From: Mycolicibacterium confluentis
GTDB lineage: Bacteria > Actinomycetota > Actinomycetes > Mycobacteriales > Mycobacteriaceae
Length of the DNA: 64,000 nt
Direction: 5' to 3'
Assembly (NCBI RefSeq): GCF_010729895.1
Contig: NZ_AP022612.1
Span: forward strand, 5,704,001-5,768,000
A program made the translations under genes and the position numbers. A model generated the notes under the pieces. It was not told the DNA's origin. It worked only from the letters and a program-made list of their open reading frames with translations, and did not search any database. Positions 55,140-63,649 of this stretch are shown one piece after another (positions within the stretch are counted from its first letter, which is position 1; each line of letters opens with the position of its first letter).

Positions 55140-56828
55140 ACTGGGTCCGAACCAGATGCCGTGCCGGTACTGCGAGCGGTGCTGGCGCGTGAGCCGCAGC
55201 GGCAGCACCCCGGGCAGGTCCACATCGGTGGCCGGCAGCAGATATTCGCCGGTCGCCAGGTCGACCGGTTCCGGGCTGGTCTGCTTCTGGCCGGTCTCGA
55301 TGGACGACGAGGGGTCATCCCGGACTGGGCCCGCGTCGTGATTGGGCGGCGTCAGGTCGACGTCGGGATCGTCGGGATGTGACGGCGGAAGGTCCGGTGC
55401 ATCTGGTGCGTCATGCGGGGTGTGGTGCGGCACGTCGGGGGTGGGGATGTCGTCGGCGACGCGGGTTGCGCCCGGGATCTCATCGGCGAATCCGATCACG
55501 CCATCGGCGACGCGGGCGAGAGGACCCGCGGCCTTGAGACCGGGAAGGGGGAGAAGTCCCGCGAGTTCGGCGACGGCCTCCGTGCGTTCGGAGTTCGAGC
55601 GTTCGTCCCAATGCTGGATGGTGTCAAGGTGTTTGGCGACGTCGGGAATCAGGCCAAGACTGGATTCACTGAGTTCGCGGCTGTGTTCCTTCCACCCGGG
55701 AGGCGGGGCGAACGACTGCACGTCGATGTTCTCCGGCAGCGGGGCTCGGGGAACGGGGCGGCCGCCCTGTGCTGTGTGGGCGTCATTCATGCGGCCGAGG
55801 AGCGCGTCCTCCTCCTTCAGCTCGCGACGTGCGTCGAAGACGTCCTGGGCCAACTGGGTCAGGACGTCACGGTCGGGTCCGTTGCCGGGTCCCCTCACGT
55901 AGGCCTCGGCGGCAGCAGCATTCGCTTTCCTCTGAGCTTCGCCGAGCTTGCGCCACGCCTCCGCGACTTGGGTCGCTTGACGTTCAAGCGCAGCGCGGTT
56001 GCCCGCGACAACAGGAGCGAGGAGCGGATCTACCGGGCCCGTTTCTCCGGGTCCGGGGCCGTCACTGGTCAGCCGCTCCTGTAGCTGGTCGAGTGGAGTG
56101 GGAGGCTGCAAACCGTCGGGCCCCAGCAGGGTGGGCTGCTCCGCTGCGGTGTCTGCGGGCGTCAGCATGTCCTGCCAGGATCCGGGCCGAGTGGCCTCCG
56201 GGGGCCCGACGGTTGCTCCGTCGTACCCGTCGACGCTGTCGACCGCCCCGGCGCCGTACCCGAAGGACTTCAGGCTGGACATCGCGGTGCTCAGAGCCAG
56301 GGCATAGTCGGTCCGCAGCTCGACGACATCGTCGTAGGTCTCGCGGGTTTCGGCGATCGCGGCCTCTTTCCACTCCCTGGCCTCGTCCGCATCGTCAGCT
56401 TCGAGGGCCTCGCCGTACTTGGCGTCGGCGAGCCTGAGCTTGAAGTTCAACTGGGCGATCTCGCGGTGGGACGACTGCTGCGTCTCGGCGAGCTTGGCCG
56501 CGATGGAGGCGAGATCCACCGCGATGTTCCCCAACTGCTCCGACTGCAGCTTGAGGGACGTGACGACCTGCTGCACCTCGGCGGCGTCGTTGATCGGGTG
56601 ACCGTTCGGACGCCTGTTCCACGAGGCCTCGAAACGCTTCCGGGCCTCGACGAACTCGGTGTCGGTGTCCTGGGTGTGGCCCGCGGCCTTGTGGAAGGCG
56701 GCACCCAGATCGGAGATCGCCTGCGGTTGTCCGGCCTGGACAGAGGCGTCGACCTTCCACGGATCGCCGCCGGCTCCGGCGGTGAGCGTGGAAATGTCGA
56801 GATGCGTGAGGTCGGGGTACGACGTCAC
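55140..56828 (-). other. ESX-type N-terminal segment of the RHS protein
   Basis: About 560 residues: YPDLTHLDISTLTAGAGG, helical regions with FEASWNR and long Ala/Glu-rich helices (KLRLADAKYGEALEADDADE), then an acidic Pro-rich linker. No Sec or Tat signal, so export by a type VII (ESX) system through this domain is proposed, with the small upstream protein as partner. Confidence 0.55.
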
Positions 56829-57148
56829 CGGACGTCGCGGATCCACTCAGTGTGAGTGTGTTCCATGGCGTCGAAGGTGCTGGCGATCCCGAGGACCGAG
56901 CCCCCCAACGTCTCCAGGCAGTCGCGATGCGTGGCCGCGACATCCGTGTTGCAGGAATGCGCTGTGGTCACAGCGCTGTGGAATGCGCGTGCGCCGCCGA
57001 AGTCCCCGAAGATGCCAGAAGCCACGGTGGCGCGGTTCAGTGTTTCCCGCGCCAGTTCGGCGTGCTCGGCCGCCGTGTGCGAACAGGTCGCGCCCGCGCG
57101 CATGTGGTCGGTGTCGAACTCCACCTTGGGTGTCTGTGGATCAGTCAA
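56825..57148 (-). CDS. Small ESX-type (DUF2563-like) protein
   Basis: 107 aa, all helical, no signal peptide: DTDHMRAGATCSHTAAEHAE, GDFGGARAFHSAVTTAH, and a C-terminal WIRDVR. Size and pattern match mycobacterial DUF2563/ESX secretion-associated proteins. The start is TTG 57148 with GGAGGGG upstream. Its stop overlaps the RHS start, so it is the probable targeting partner or chaperone for the toxin. Confidence 0.7.
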   Translation of the reverse strand: MTDPQTPKVEFDTDHMRAGATCSHTAAEHAELARETLNRATVASGIFGDFGGARAFHSAVTTAHSCNTDVAATHRDCLETLGGSVLGIASTFDAMEHTHTEWIRDVR

Positions 57149-57252
57149 GGTCAGGCCCCCCTCCCAGTCAGCAAAGACTAGCGGGAACCTCGTCCGCCGT
57201 CACTTCAACTCCGGCGGGCAGTGAATGCACTCGTCAGCGGGCTGCAGGCGCC

Positions 57253-57894
57253 TCAGACCTGAGAATCCGGGAACGCGATCACCGACAGGAAGCGAATCGG
57301 CAGTTCGATCAGGTCGGAGGGCCCGTGCGCGCCCTCGCCGTCGAACTGCAGCGAGTCACCCGGATGCAGTCGGTACACCGAGCGGCTGTGGCTGTAATCC
57401 ATGACGCCCTCGAGCATGAAGATGAACTCGGTGCCGGGGTGCTGGAACAGGGGATAGGTCTGGCTCTTCTCCGACAGTGTCACGTGCAGGCACTCGAGGC
57501 GCTTGTGCTCCCCGCGCAGGGAACCCAGGAGTTCGTATTCGTGGCCCTGCTTGGTGCCGTTGCGCACGATCCGGGCGCCCGTGCCGGACTTGACGAATGC
57601 CGCGGGACGTTCGACGTCGGCACCACGAAACAGCGTGGTGACCGGCACGTCGAAACCCTTGGCCAGCAGCGCCAACGTCGACAGGCTGCAGGAGGTCTGC
57701 GCATTCTCGATCTTCGACAGCATGGCCTTGGAGATGCCGACCTTCGCGGCCATGTCGGCCACCGACATGCCCTGCTGTTGCCGCAACTGCCGCACATTGC
57801 GGCCGATCGCGGCCTCCAGTTCGAGTTCGCCGACCGGTTCCTGCGGGTCCCGATCGCGTGCCGTCCCGGACTGGTTGCGGATGAGATCGGACAC
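57253..57894 (-). CDS. XRE-family regulator with cupin domain
   Basis: 213 aa; HTH at ~28-85 (NVRQLRQQQGMSVADMAAKV, GISKAMLSKIENAQTSCS) and a C-terminal cupin at ~130-205 (YPLFQHPGTEFIFMLEGVMD, YRLHPGDSLQFDGEGAHG). Such regulators often control amine or amino-acid catabolism. GTG 57894 lies 12 nt after the FAD oxidase gene and is the last gene of the amt-to-oxidase operon, so it probably controls that operon. Confidence 0.88.
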   Translation of the reverse strand: MSDLIRNQSGTARDRDPQEPVGELELEAAIGRNVRQLRQQQGMSVADMAAKVGISKAMLSKIENAQTSCSLSTLALLAKGFDVPVTTLFRGADVERPAAFVKSGTGARIVRNGTKQGHEYELLGSLRGEHKRLECLHVTLSEKSQTYPLFQHPGTEFIFMLEGVMDYSHSRSVYRLHPGDSLQFDGEGAHGPSDLIELPIRFLSVIAFPDSQV

Positions 57895-57906
57895 GCGCCC
57901 CCTTGC

Positions 57907-59097
57907 TTAACGCATCTGTCCCGCACCGACGTATGGATACGGGCTTCTCAGCAGATCATCCTCGTCGAACCGTGACAACCGGAAATCCGTCTCGGGGATC
58001 CGCGCGTCGGCACTGTGCCCGTCGATCACCAGGTCGGCGACCAGCCGTCCCACCGCCGGTGCGATCTTGAAGCCGTGGCCGCTGAATCCGGCCGCGACGA
58101 TCAGGCCCTCGATGCCGGTTCGGGAGATCACCGGGTTCCAGTCCGGCGTGACGTCGTAGCAGCCGGCATAACTGCTGGTGATCGCGGCGTCGGTGAACCC
58201 GGGGAAGCGGGTGCCGATCTTGTCGACGGTCAGGTCAATGAAGGCCTCGCTGGCCCGGTTGGAGTAGTTGTCGGGGTCGGCGGTCTCGCAGTCGGCGAGG
58301 TCGCTGTTGCCGAACAGGATCTCCCCGCCGGTCTCGGGCCGGATGTACTGCAGCGACACCAGATCGGAGAACACCGGCACCGCGCCGATCGGGGCGCCCG
58401 GGTCCACCAGCACGATCTGCTCGCGCACGACGTCGATCGGCACGTCGATCCCGTACGGCAGCAGGAACGGACGGGTCCAGGCCCCGGTCGCGACGACGAC
58501 GGTGTTCGCGCTCACCTCGGTGCCGTCGGCCAGGCGCACCCCGGTCACGCGGTCACCGTCGATCAGCAGGTCGGTGACGGCAGCGCCCTGCCGGACCCGA
58601 ACGCCCGCCGCGCGGGCGCTGACCGCGAAGGCCTGCGCGGTCTGGTAGGCGTCGCCGTAGCCGCCGCGGGCCTCCCATCCGAATGCCGCGAACGCCGACA
58701 GGTCCGCCCACGGCCACATGCGGGCCACCTCGGTGAGGTCGATCTCCTCGGTCTCGACGCCGACGGCCCGCTGTGCGGCAAGGCTTTTGCGCATAGACTC
58801 GACGTCGGGCTCACCGACCCCGACGACGTATCCGGTCTGGCGGAAGCCGATGTCGTCGCCGAAGATCTCGTGCGCGTTCTCGAAGACCTCCAGGCCGACG
58901 GTGGCCATCGCGGCCAGGGAACTCACGCCGTAGTGACAGCGCACGATCCCGCTGGATTTACCGGTCATGCCGGAGCCCACGGTGTTGCGTTCGGAGACAA
59001 GAACATCGGTGACACCACGCTGGCTCAAAGCCCAGGCCGCCGCGGCACCCTCCAACCCTCCGCCGACGATGACGACGTCGGCAGTCTCGCTGGTCAT
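57907..59097 (-). CDS. FAD-dependent amine oxidoreductase (DAO/SoxB-like)
   Basis: 396 aa flavoenzyme. N-terminal dinucleotide fold DVVIVGGGLEGAAAAWALSQ, SGIVRCHYG, and a C-terminal FAD motif GLIVAAGFSGHGFKIAPAVG. Pattern is that of sarcosine oxidase beta/glycine oxidase-type enzymes, which oxidise N-methylated or secondary amines. Start ATG 59097 lies 4 nt after the glutamate-synthase-like gene. In the N-methylglutamate pathway an analogous oxidase frees the C1 unit; this single-chain version could act on the product of the synthase below. Confidence 0.88.
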   Translation of the reverse strand: MTSETADVVIVGGGLEGAAAAWALSQRGVTDVLVSERNTVGSGMTGKSSGIVRCHYGVSSLAAMATVGLEVFENAHEIFGDDIGFRQTGYVVGVGEPDVESMRKSLAAQRAVGVETEEIDLTEVARMWPWADLSAFAAFGWEARGGYGDAYQTAQAFAVSARAAGVRVRQGAAVTDLLIDGDRVTGVRLADGTEVSANTVVVATGAWTRPFLLPYGIDVPIDVVREQIVLVDPGAPIGAVPVFSDLVSLQYIRPETGGEILFGNSDLADCETADPDNYSNRASEAFIDLTVDKIGTRFPGFTDAAITSSYAGCYDVTPDWNPVISRTGIEGLIVAAGFSGHGFKIAPAVGRLVADLVIDGHSADARIPETDFRLSRFDEDDLLRSPYPYVGAGQMR

Positions 59098-59101
59098 CGG
59101 C

Positions 59102-60430
59102 TCACCGACCCGGAATCCAGTCGGTGCCCGCCAGGGGTACACGGGCCATGGCGGCGGCTTCGATGCTGACGGCCACCAGGTCCTCGGGTTCGAGGTGGCA
59201 CACGTGGGCCTTGCCGCACGCGCGGGCGATGGTCTGGGCCTCCATGGTCAGCACGCGCAGGTAGTTGGCCAGGCGCCGACCGCCCTCGATCGGGTCGAAG
59301 CGGGCCGCCAACTCCGGGTCCTGCGTGCTGATGCCCGCGGGATCCCGGCCGTCCTGGAAGTCGTCGTAGAAACCCGCTGCGCTGCCCAGCTTCTCGTACT
59401 CGGCGGCGTACCTGGGATGGTTGTCGCCGAGGGCGATCAGGGCGGCCGTGCCGATGGCCACGGCGTCGGCGCCCAAAGCGAGCGCCTTGGCGACATCCGC
59501 GCCGTTGCGGATGCCGCCAGAGACGATCAACTGCACCTTACGGTGCACCCCCAATTCCTGCAGGGCCTGCACGGCCTGCGGAATCGCGGCCAGTGTCGGG
59601 ATGCCCACATGCTCGATGAACACCTCCTGCGTGGCGGCCGTGCCGCCCTGCATGCCGTCGACGACCACGACGTCGGCGCCGGAGTGCACCGCGAGTTTCA
59701 CGTCGTAATACGTCCGGGTCGCGCCGACCTTGACGTAGATCGGCTTCTCCCAGTCGGTGATCTCACGCAGTTCGTTGATCTTGATGGTGAGGTCGTCGGG
59801 GCCCGTCCAGTCCGGGTGCCGGCACGCCGAACGCTGGTCGATGCCCGGAGGCAGAGTGCGCATCCCGGCCACGCGGTCGGAGATCTTCTGCCCCAACAAC
59901 ATGCCGCCGCCGCCCGGCTTGGCGCCCTGCCCGAGCACGACCTCGATGGCGTCAGCGCGCCGCAGGTCGTCGGGATTCATGCCGTAGCGTGACGGAAGAT
60001 ACTGGTAGACAAGGTGCTTGCTCTGGCCGCGCTCCTCGGGCGTCATTCCGCCGTCACCGGTGGTGGTCGAGGTGCCGACTTCGCTGGCGCCGCGGCCCAG
60101 GGCCTCCTTGGCCGGCCCGGACAGCGCGCCGAAGCTCATGCCCGCGATGGTCACCGGAATGGCCAGGTGCAGAGGGTGTTTGGCGTTGCGGTCGCCGAGC
60201 ACCACGTCGGTGTCGCAGCGTTCGCGATACCCTTCGAGGGGATAGCGGGACATCGACGCGCCCAGGAAAAGCAGGTCGTCGAAATGCGGCAGGGGTCTCT
60301 TGGCGCCCCATCCTCGGATGTCATAGATGCCGGTGTCGGCGGCGCGGTTGATGGCCGCGATGGTGGCGCGGTCGAAGGTGGCGGATTCGCGCAGGCCGAG
60401 GCGGGCGCGGTCATCGGTGCTGGGGGTCAT
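59102..60430 (-). CDS. Glutamate synthase-like FMN domain subunit (MgsC/GltB2-like)
   Basis: 442 aa; FMN-binding synthase domain of glutamate synthase as a separate protein. Motifs: IPVTIAGMSFGALSGPAKEA, GTSTTTGDGGMTPEE, GQGAKPGGGGMLLGQKI, VVVDGMQGGTAATQEVF, VSGGIRNGADVAKALALGAD. The three-Cys [3Fe-4S] loop of classic GltB is not evident (only IDQRSACRHPDW there). Together with the two genes upstream it makes a split, N-methylglutamate-synthase-like enzyme. Confidence 0.88.
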   Translation of the reverse strand: MTPSTDDRARLGLRESATFDRATIAAINRAADTGIYDIRGWGAKRPLPHFDDLLFLGASMSRYPLEGYRERCDTDVVLGDRNAKHPLHLAIPVTIAGMSFGALSGPAKEALGRGASEVGTSTTTGDGGMTPEERGQSKHLVYQYLPSRYGMNPDDLRRADAIEVVLGQGAKPGGGGMLLGQKISDRVAGMRTLPPGIDQRSACRHPDWTGPDDLTIKINELREITDWEKPIYVKVGATRTYYDVKLAVHSGADVVVVDGMQGGTAATQEVFIEHVGIPTLAAIPQAVQALQELGVHRKVQLIVSGGIRNGADVAKALALGADAVAIGTAALIALGDNHPRYAAEYEKLGSAAGFYDDFQDGRDPAGISTQDPELAARFDPIEGGRRLANYLRVLTMEAQTIARACGKAHVCHLEPEDLVAVSIEAAAMARVPLAGTDWIPGR

Positions 60431-60442
60431 CGGTGTGGCCTC

Positions 60443-61132
60443 CTAGTAGGACGCGGCGTTGTCGACGTGGAAGTGGTACAGCTGACGGGCCGAGCCGTAG
60501 CGGGTGTAGGCCGAGGTGTCGTCGTCGCCGAAGCCGGCGGCTTTGAGCAGTCGGGCGAGTTCCTCGTGGTGTTCGGCGCGCATCTCCTTGGCGACGCAGT
60601 CCGCGCCCAGCGAGGCGACCTCGCCGCGGACGTACAGGCGGGCCTCGTAGATCGAGTCACCGAGCGCCTCACCGGCGTCACCGCGGACCACCAGGGTGCC
60701 GGCCTGCGCCATGAACGCGCTCATGTGCCCGATGTTGCCGCCCACCACGATGTCGACGCCCTTCATCGAGATCCCGCACCGCGCAGCGGCATCGCCTTCG
60801 ATCACCAGCAGACCGCCGTGCGCCGTGGCGCCCGCGGACTGGGACGCGTTGCCCTTGACCCACACCGTGCCGCTCATCATGTTCTCGGCGACACCGGTGC
60901 CCGCGTTGCCGTCGATGGTGATGTCGGCGTGCTGGTTCATGCCGGCCGCGTAGTAGCCGACGTGCCCGTTGACGGTGACGGTGACGGGTGCGTTGAGGCC
61001 GACCGCGACGTTGTGGGCGCCGGCGGGGTTGTCGATGACGAACTCGCCGGACACACCGGGGGCGTGCAGGGCGGCGTTGACGTCCCGCAGTGGTGTGATG
61101 TGCAGGTCGAATTGCGTGCTCAGCGCGTCCAT
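60443..61132 (-). CDS. GXGXG-domain glutamate synthase-like subunit (MgsB/GltB3-like)
   Basis: 229 aa beta-helix domain with repeating Gly patterns: LNAPVTVTVNGHVGYYAAGM, ITIDGNAGTGVAENMMSGTV, DIVVGGNIGHMSAFMAQAGT and LVVRGDAGEALGDSIYEARL. This is the C-terminal structural domain of glutamate synthase encoded alone. ATG 61132 overlaps the amidotransferase stop by 13 nt; 12 nt to the next gene. Confidence 0.9.
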   Translation of the reverse strand: MDALSTQFDLHITPLRDVNAALHAPGVSGEFVIDNPAGAHNVAVGLNAPVTVTVNGHVGYYAAGMNQHADITIDGNAGTGVAENMMSGTVWVKGNASQSAGATAHGGLLVIEGDAAARCGISMKGVDIVVGGNIGHMSAFMAQAGTLVVRGDAGEALGDSIYEARLYVRGEVASLGADCVAKEMRAEHHEELARLLKAAGFGDDDTSAYTRYGSARQLYHFHVDNAASY

Positions 61133-62004
61133 GCGTAGACCACCTCCGGTTCGGGTTCCCAGATCGCGGCGCGCTCGACGCCGGGCAGGCCGGCCAGCGC
61201 GCGGTATTCGCTGGCCATCGCGACCCAGTCGTCGGTCTCGGCGATGACGGCGGGTTTGCAGGCGATGGCGTCGCGCACAACGGCGAACGAGTCACTGTTG
61301 GACACCAGAAGCGTGTAGAACCCGTCGAACGTCGCGCACAGTTCCTTGAGTGCGGTCTCGACGTCGCGCCCGTTGGCCAACTGCTGCGCGACGAACCGCG
61401 CACCAACCTCGGTGTCGTTCTCGCTGTCGAAAACCACACCAGCGCGGCGCAGTTCGCGCCGGATGGTGGCGTGGTTGGCGAATGATCCGTTGTGCACCAG
61501 GCACTGGTCGGGGCCGACCGCGTAGGGATGCGCGCCCGACGGCGTCACCGCGGATTCGGTGGCCATCCGGGTGTGGCCGACGCCCTGCCATCCGGTGGCC
61601 TCGGCCAGGCCCCACGCCGCGGTCAGGTCGCGGGGGTGTCCGACGCCCTTGAGCACCGCGACGTCGGCGCCGAATCCGGAGATCAGTGCGTCGGGGTACG
61701 CCGCGAGCACCGCGGACTGCAGCGCTTCGACCGGTGCGGTTCCGGTGACCAGGAGGGTCTCGCCGAGCGCTCGGACCTCGACGTCGCCGCCGAGAGCCGC
61801 AGCGATCTCGTCGGGCGCTGCACTCAGTTCGAGCACCGACACGCAGTTTCGGCCCGGCGGGCACCACGCGGCGTTGCCGTAGACCGCCACGCCCGCGGAA
61901 TCGCTGCCGCGGTCTGCCATCTCGCACAACATGCCCGTCAGCAGCGCCCCGAGCTGGGGGTGAAGGTCCGGGCTGCGCAGATGCAGCCCCACGATCCCAC
62001 ACAT
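61120..62004 (-). CDS. Class II glutamine amidotransferase subunit (MgsA/GltB1-like)
   Basis: 294 aa Ntn-type glutaminase. N-terminal nucleophile Cys2 (MCGIVGLHL), VGHTRMATESAVTPSGAHPY, LVHNGSFANHATIRREL and ENDTEVGARFVA are the canonical motifs. It would release ammonia (or a methylamine from a gamma-glutamyl amide) and pass it to the synthase. Starts 25 nt after the synthetase-like gene. Confidence 0.92.
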   Translation of the reverse strand: MCGIVGLHLRSPDLHPQLGALLTGMLCEMADRGSDSAGVAVYGNAAWCPPGRNCVSVLELSAAPDEIAAALGGDVEVRALGETLLVTGTAPVEALQSAVLAAYPDALISGFGADVAVLKGVGHPRDLTAAWGLAEATGWQGVGHTRMATESAVTPSGAHPYAVGPDQCLVHNGSFANHATIRRELRRAGVVFDSENDTEVGARFVAQQLANGRDVETALKELCATFDGFYTLLVSNSDSFAVVRDAIACKPAVIAETDDWVAMASEYRALAGLPGVERAAIWEPEPEVVYAWTR

Positions 62005-62029
62005 AGTCTTTATCTCCCTTGGGTTTTCT

Positions 62030-63349
62030 TCAGAAGGCGGTGAGGTACTGGTCGACTTCCCAGGCGCTGACCGCGCTGTGGTAGGCGAAGAACTCGTCGC
62101 GTTTGAGGTTGGCGAAGTACTCGGAGACGCCCGGTCCGACGGCGTCGAGCACGCCGGTCACCACCGAGTCGGTCTCCAGAGCGTCGACCGCGTGCAACAG
62201 CGTCGGCGGCAGCGCCGTGCGACCCTGGACCGCTCCGACAGTGCCCGGATCGGCGCTGCGCTTGATGCCGTCGAGTCCGGCGCCCAGTGCGGCGGCGATC
62301 GCGAGATACGGGTTGGCCGCGCCGTCGGCGCCGCGCAGTTCGATGCGCTGGTTGTCCGGGATCCGGATGTAGTGCGTGCGATCGTTGCCGCCGTAAGAGG
62401 GTTGGCGCGGCGCCCACGAGGCGCCTGATGCCGTGCTGAGAGCGCCAGTGCGCTTGTAGGAGTTGACCGTTGGGCCGATCACAGCCTGCAGAGCGCAGGC
62501 GTGGTCGAGGATGCCGCCGACGAATGCGTAAGCGGTGTCGGACAGTCCGAGGCCCTTGGTGTCATCCGAGTCGGTGGGGAAGACGGGTTGTCCCGCGCTG
62601 GTCAGCGACATGTGGAAGTGCAGGCCGCTGCCCGTGCGGTCACCGAACGGTTTGGGCATGAACGTCGCGACCATGCCGCGTTCGGCAGCGATCATCGACA
62701 GCAGGTAGCGCAGCGTGACGACGCGGTCCGCGGTGACCAGCGCCTCGGCGTACTCGAAGTTCTGCTCGAACTGGCCGTTGCCGTCCTCGTGGTCGTTGGC
62801 GTAGTTGGACCAGCCCAGGGTGTTCATGGCGGCCGAGATGGTGGTCAGGTGCTCGTACATCCGGGTGACGCCGCGTGCGTCATAACAGGGTTGGGCCGCG
62901 GTGTCGTCGGCGTCGGCCGTGCGCAGGCTGCCGTCGGGGTTGCGCTTGAGCAGGAAGTATTCGACCTCGGCGCCCACCCAGGGTTCGAAGCCGGCGTCGG
63001 CCGCGCGTTGGACGAGGGACTTGAGGATGACACGGGGCGCGAAGCGCCACGGCTGGCCTTCGACGTGCGGGTCGCAGTGCACGATCGCCAGGCCCTCTTT
63101 GATGAAGGGGACAGGCGTGAATGAACTCGGATCCGGGATCGCCATCAGGTCGGGATCCTTGGGCTCTTGACCCATGGCGCCGACGGCGTAGCCCGCGAAG
63201 CCCACACCCTCGGTTGCCAACTGCTCGACCGCCTCGACGGGAACCAGCTTGGCGCAGGGCTTTCCGCGCAGATCGACAAACAACGCGAGCAGGAACCGGG
63301 TGCCGGCCTGCTCGGCGAGAGCGGCGAGTTCACTCTTGGTGGCCATCAT
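62030..63349 (-). CDS. Type III glutamine synthetase-like ligase (GlnT/GmaS family)
   Basis: 439 aa ligase of the glutamine synthetase fold. Metal/ATP motifs: GAEVEYFLLKRN, NYANDHEDGNGQFEQNF, MPKPFGDRTGSGLHFHMSL, and substrate loop RTHYIRIPDNQRIELRGADG. The family joins true GlnT enzymes and gamma-glutamylmethylamide synthetases (GmaS); sequence alone does not decide. The adjacent split synthase genes favour a GmaS-like or other gamma-glutamylamide role. GAGGAG directly precedes the tandem ATG-ATG start. It lies downstream of amt in the same direction. Confidence 0.9.
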   Translation of the reverse strand: MMATKSELAALAEQAGTRFLLALFVDLRGKPCAKLVPVEAVEQLATEGVGFAGYAVGAMGQEPKDPDLMAIPDPSSFTPVPFIKEGLAIVHCDPHVEGQPWRFAPRVILKSLVQRAADAGFEPWVGAEVEYFLLKRNPDGSLRTADADDTAAQPCYDARGVTRMYEHLTTISAAMNTLGWSNYANDHEDGNGQFEQNFEYAEALVTADRVVTLRYLLSMIAAERGMVATFMPKPFGDRTGSGLHFHMSLTSAGQPVFPTDSDDTKGLGLSDTAYAFVGGILDHACALQAVIGPTVNSYKRTGALSTASGASWAPRQPSYGGNDRTHYIRIPDNQRIELRGADGAANPYLAIAAALGAGLDGIKRSADPGTVGAVQGRTALPPTLLHAVDALETDSVVTGVLDAVGPGVSEYFANLKRDEFFAYHSAVSAWEVDQYLTAF

Positions 63350-63498
63350 CTCCTCGGACCTTTCGAAGTCTCGTGACAGGAATCAACGTATCACTGGATG
63401 AAACAGTGTGCAGTGCGAGCGAAGGGGTGGATGTCTCCGGGTTGGGGTGTCATATGCCCGGCGCCGAGCCACTTTGAGCCAATGCGCTCGTTGCCTGC

Positions 63499-63560
63499 GC
63501 GACACTTAAACCTCTGCGAGGACACGCCGGGCGGGGCCGCAGAGGTTTAAGCCTCGGCGC
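63499..63560 (+). repeat. 62-bp hairpin repeat, copy 3
   Basis: Begins GCGACACTTAAACC and ends GGTTTAAGCCTCGGCGC. Its 14-bp arms CTTAAACCTCTGCG / CGCAGAGGTTTAAG pair perfectly. Same orientation as copies 1 and 2, ~30 kb away. It lies in the 300-nt gap between amt and the synthetase-like gene, which holds no gene that I can see. Confidence 0.85.
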
Positions 63561-63592
63561 GGAATTCCGGGGAACGGCACAACCCCTGCGAC

Positions 63593-63635
63593 GCGCCCGG
63601 CCGGCGCGGGACTAGCCCACGCCGGCCGGCGTCGC
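63593..63635 (-). terminator. GC hairpin after amt
   Basis: Imperfect inverted repeat around CCGGCCGGCG on each side of GACTAG, beginning 14 nt after the amt stop. Likely partial terminator between amt and the synthetase-like gene. Confidence 0.45.
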
Positions 63636-63649
63636 GTCGAAGAGAACGG

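Larger units (their letters stand above)
51929..56828 (-). pseudogene. RHS/YD-repeat polymorphic toxin, split by two frameshifts
   Basis: One long gene of ~1630 codons read in three frames. Segment 1 (56828 to ~55138): helical ESX-type N-terminal domain, Pro/Asp-rich linker, then DUF6531-like PVDLATGEYLLPATDVDLPG up to YRHGIWFGPSW. A missing G near 55138 breaks the frame (SW then ASTWDSR). Segment 2 (~55138 to ~53218): more than 20 YD repeats such as YDAQGRVVSQTGENG. Near 53218 a loss equivalent to 4 nt (a CTGACTGA collapsed to CTGA fits) shifts frame again. Segment 3: last YD repeats, RHS core GLHYNFHRYYHPGVGRYISP with DPLGL, and a C-terminal toxin domain. Start GTG 56828 forms a GTGA overlap with the ESX-like gene. 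Sequencing error cannot be ruled out. Confidence 0.8.
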
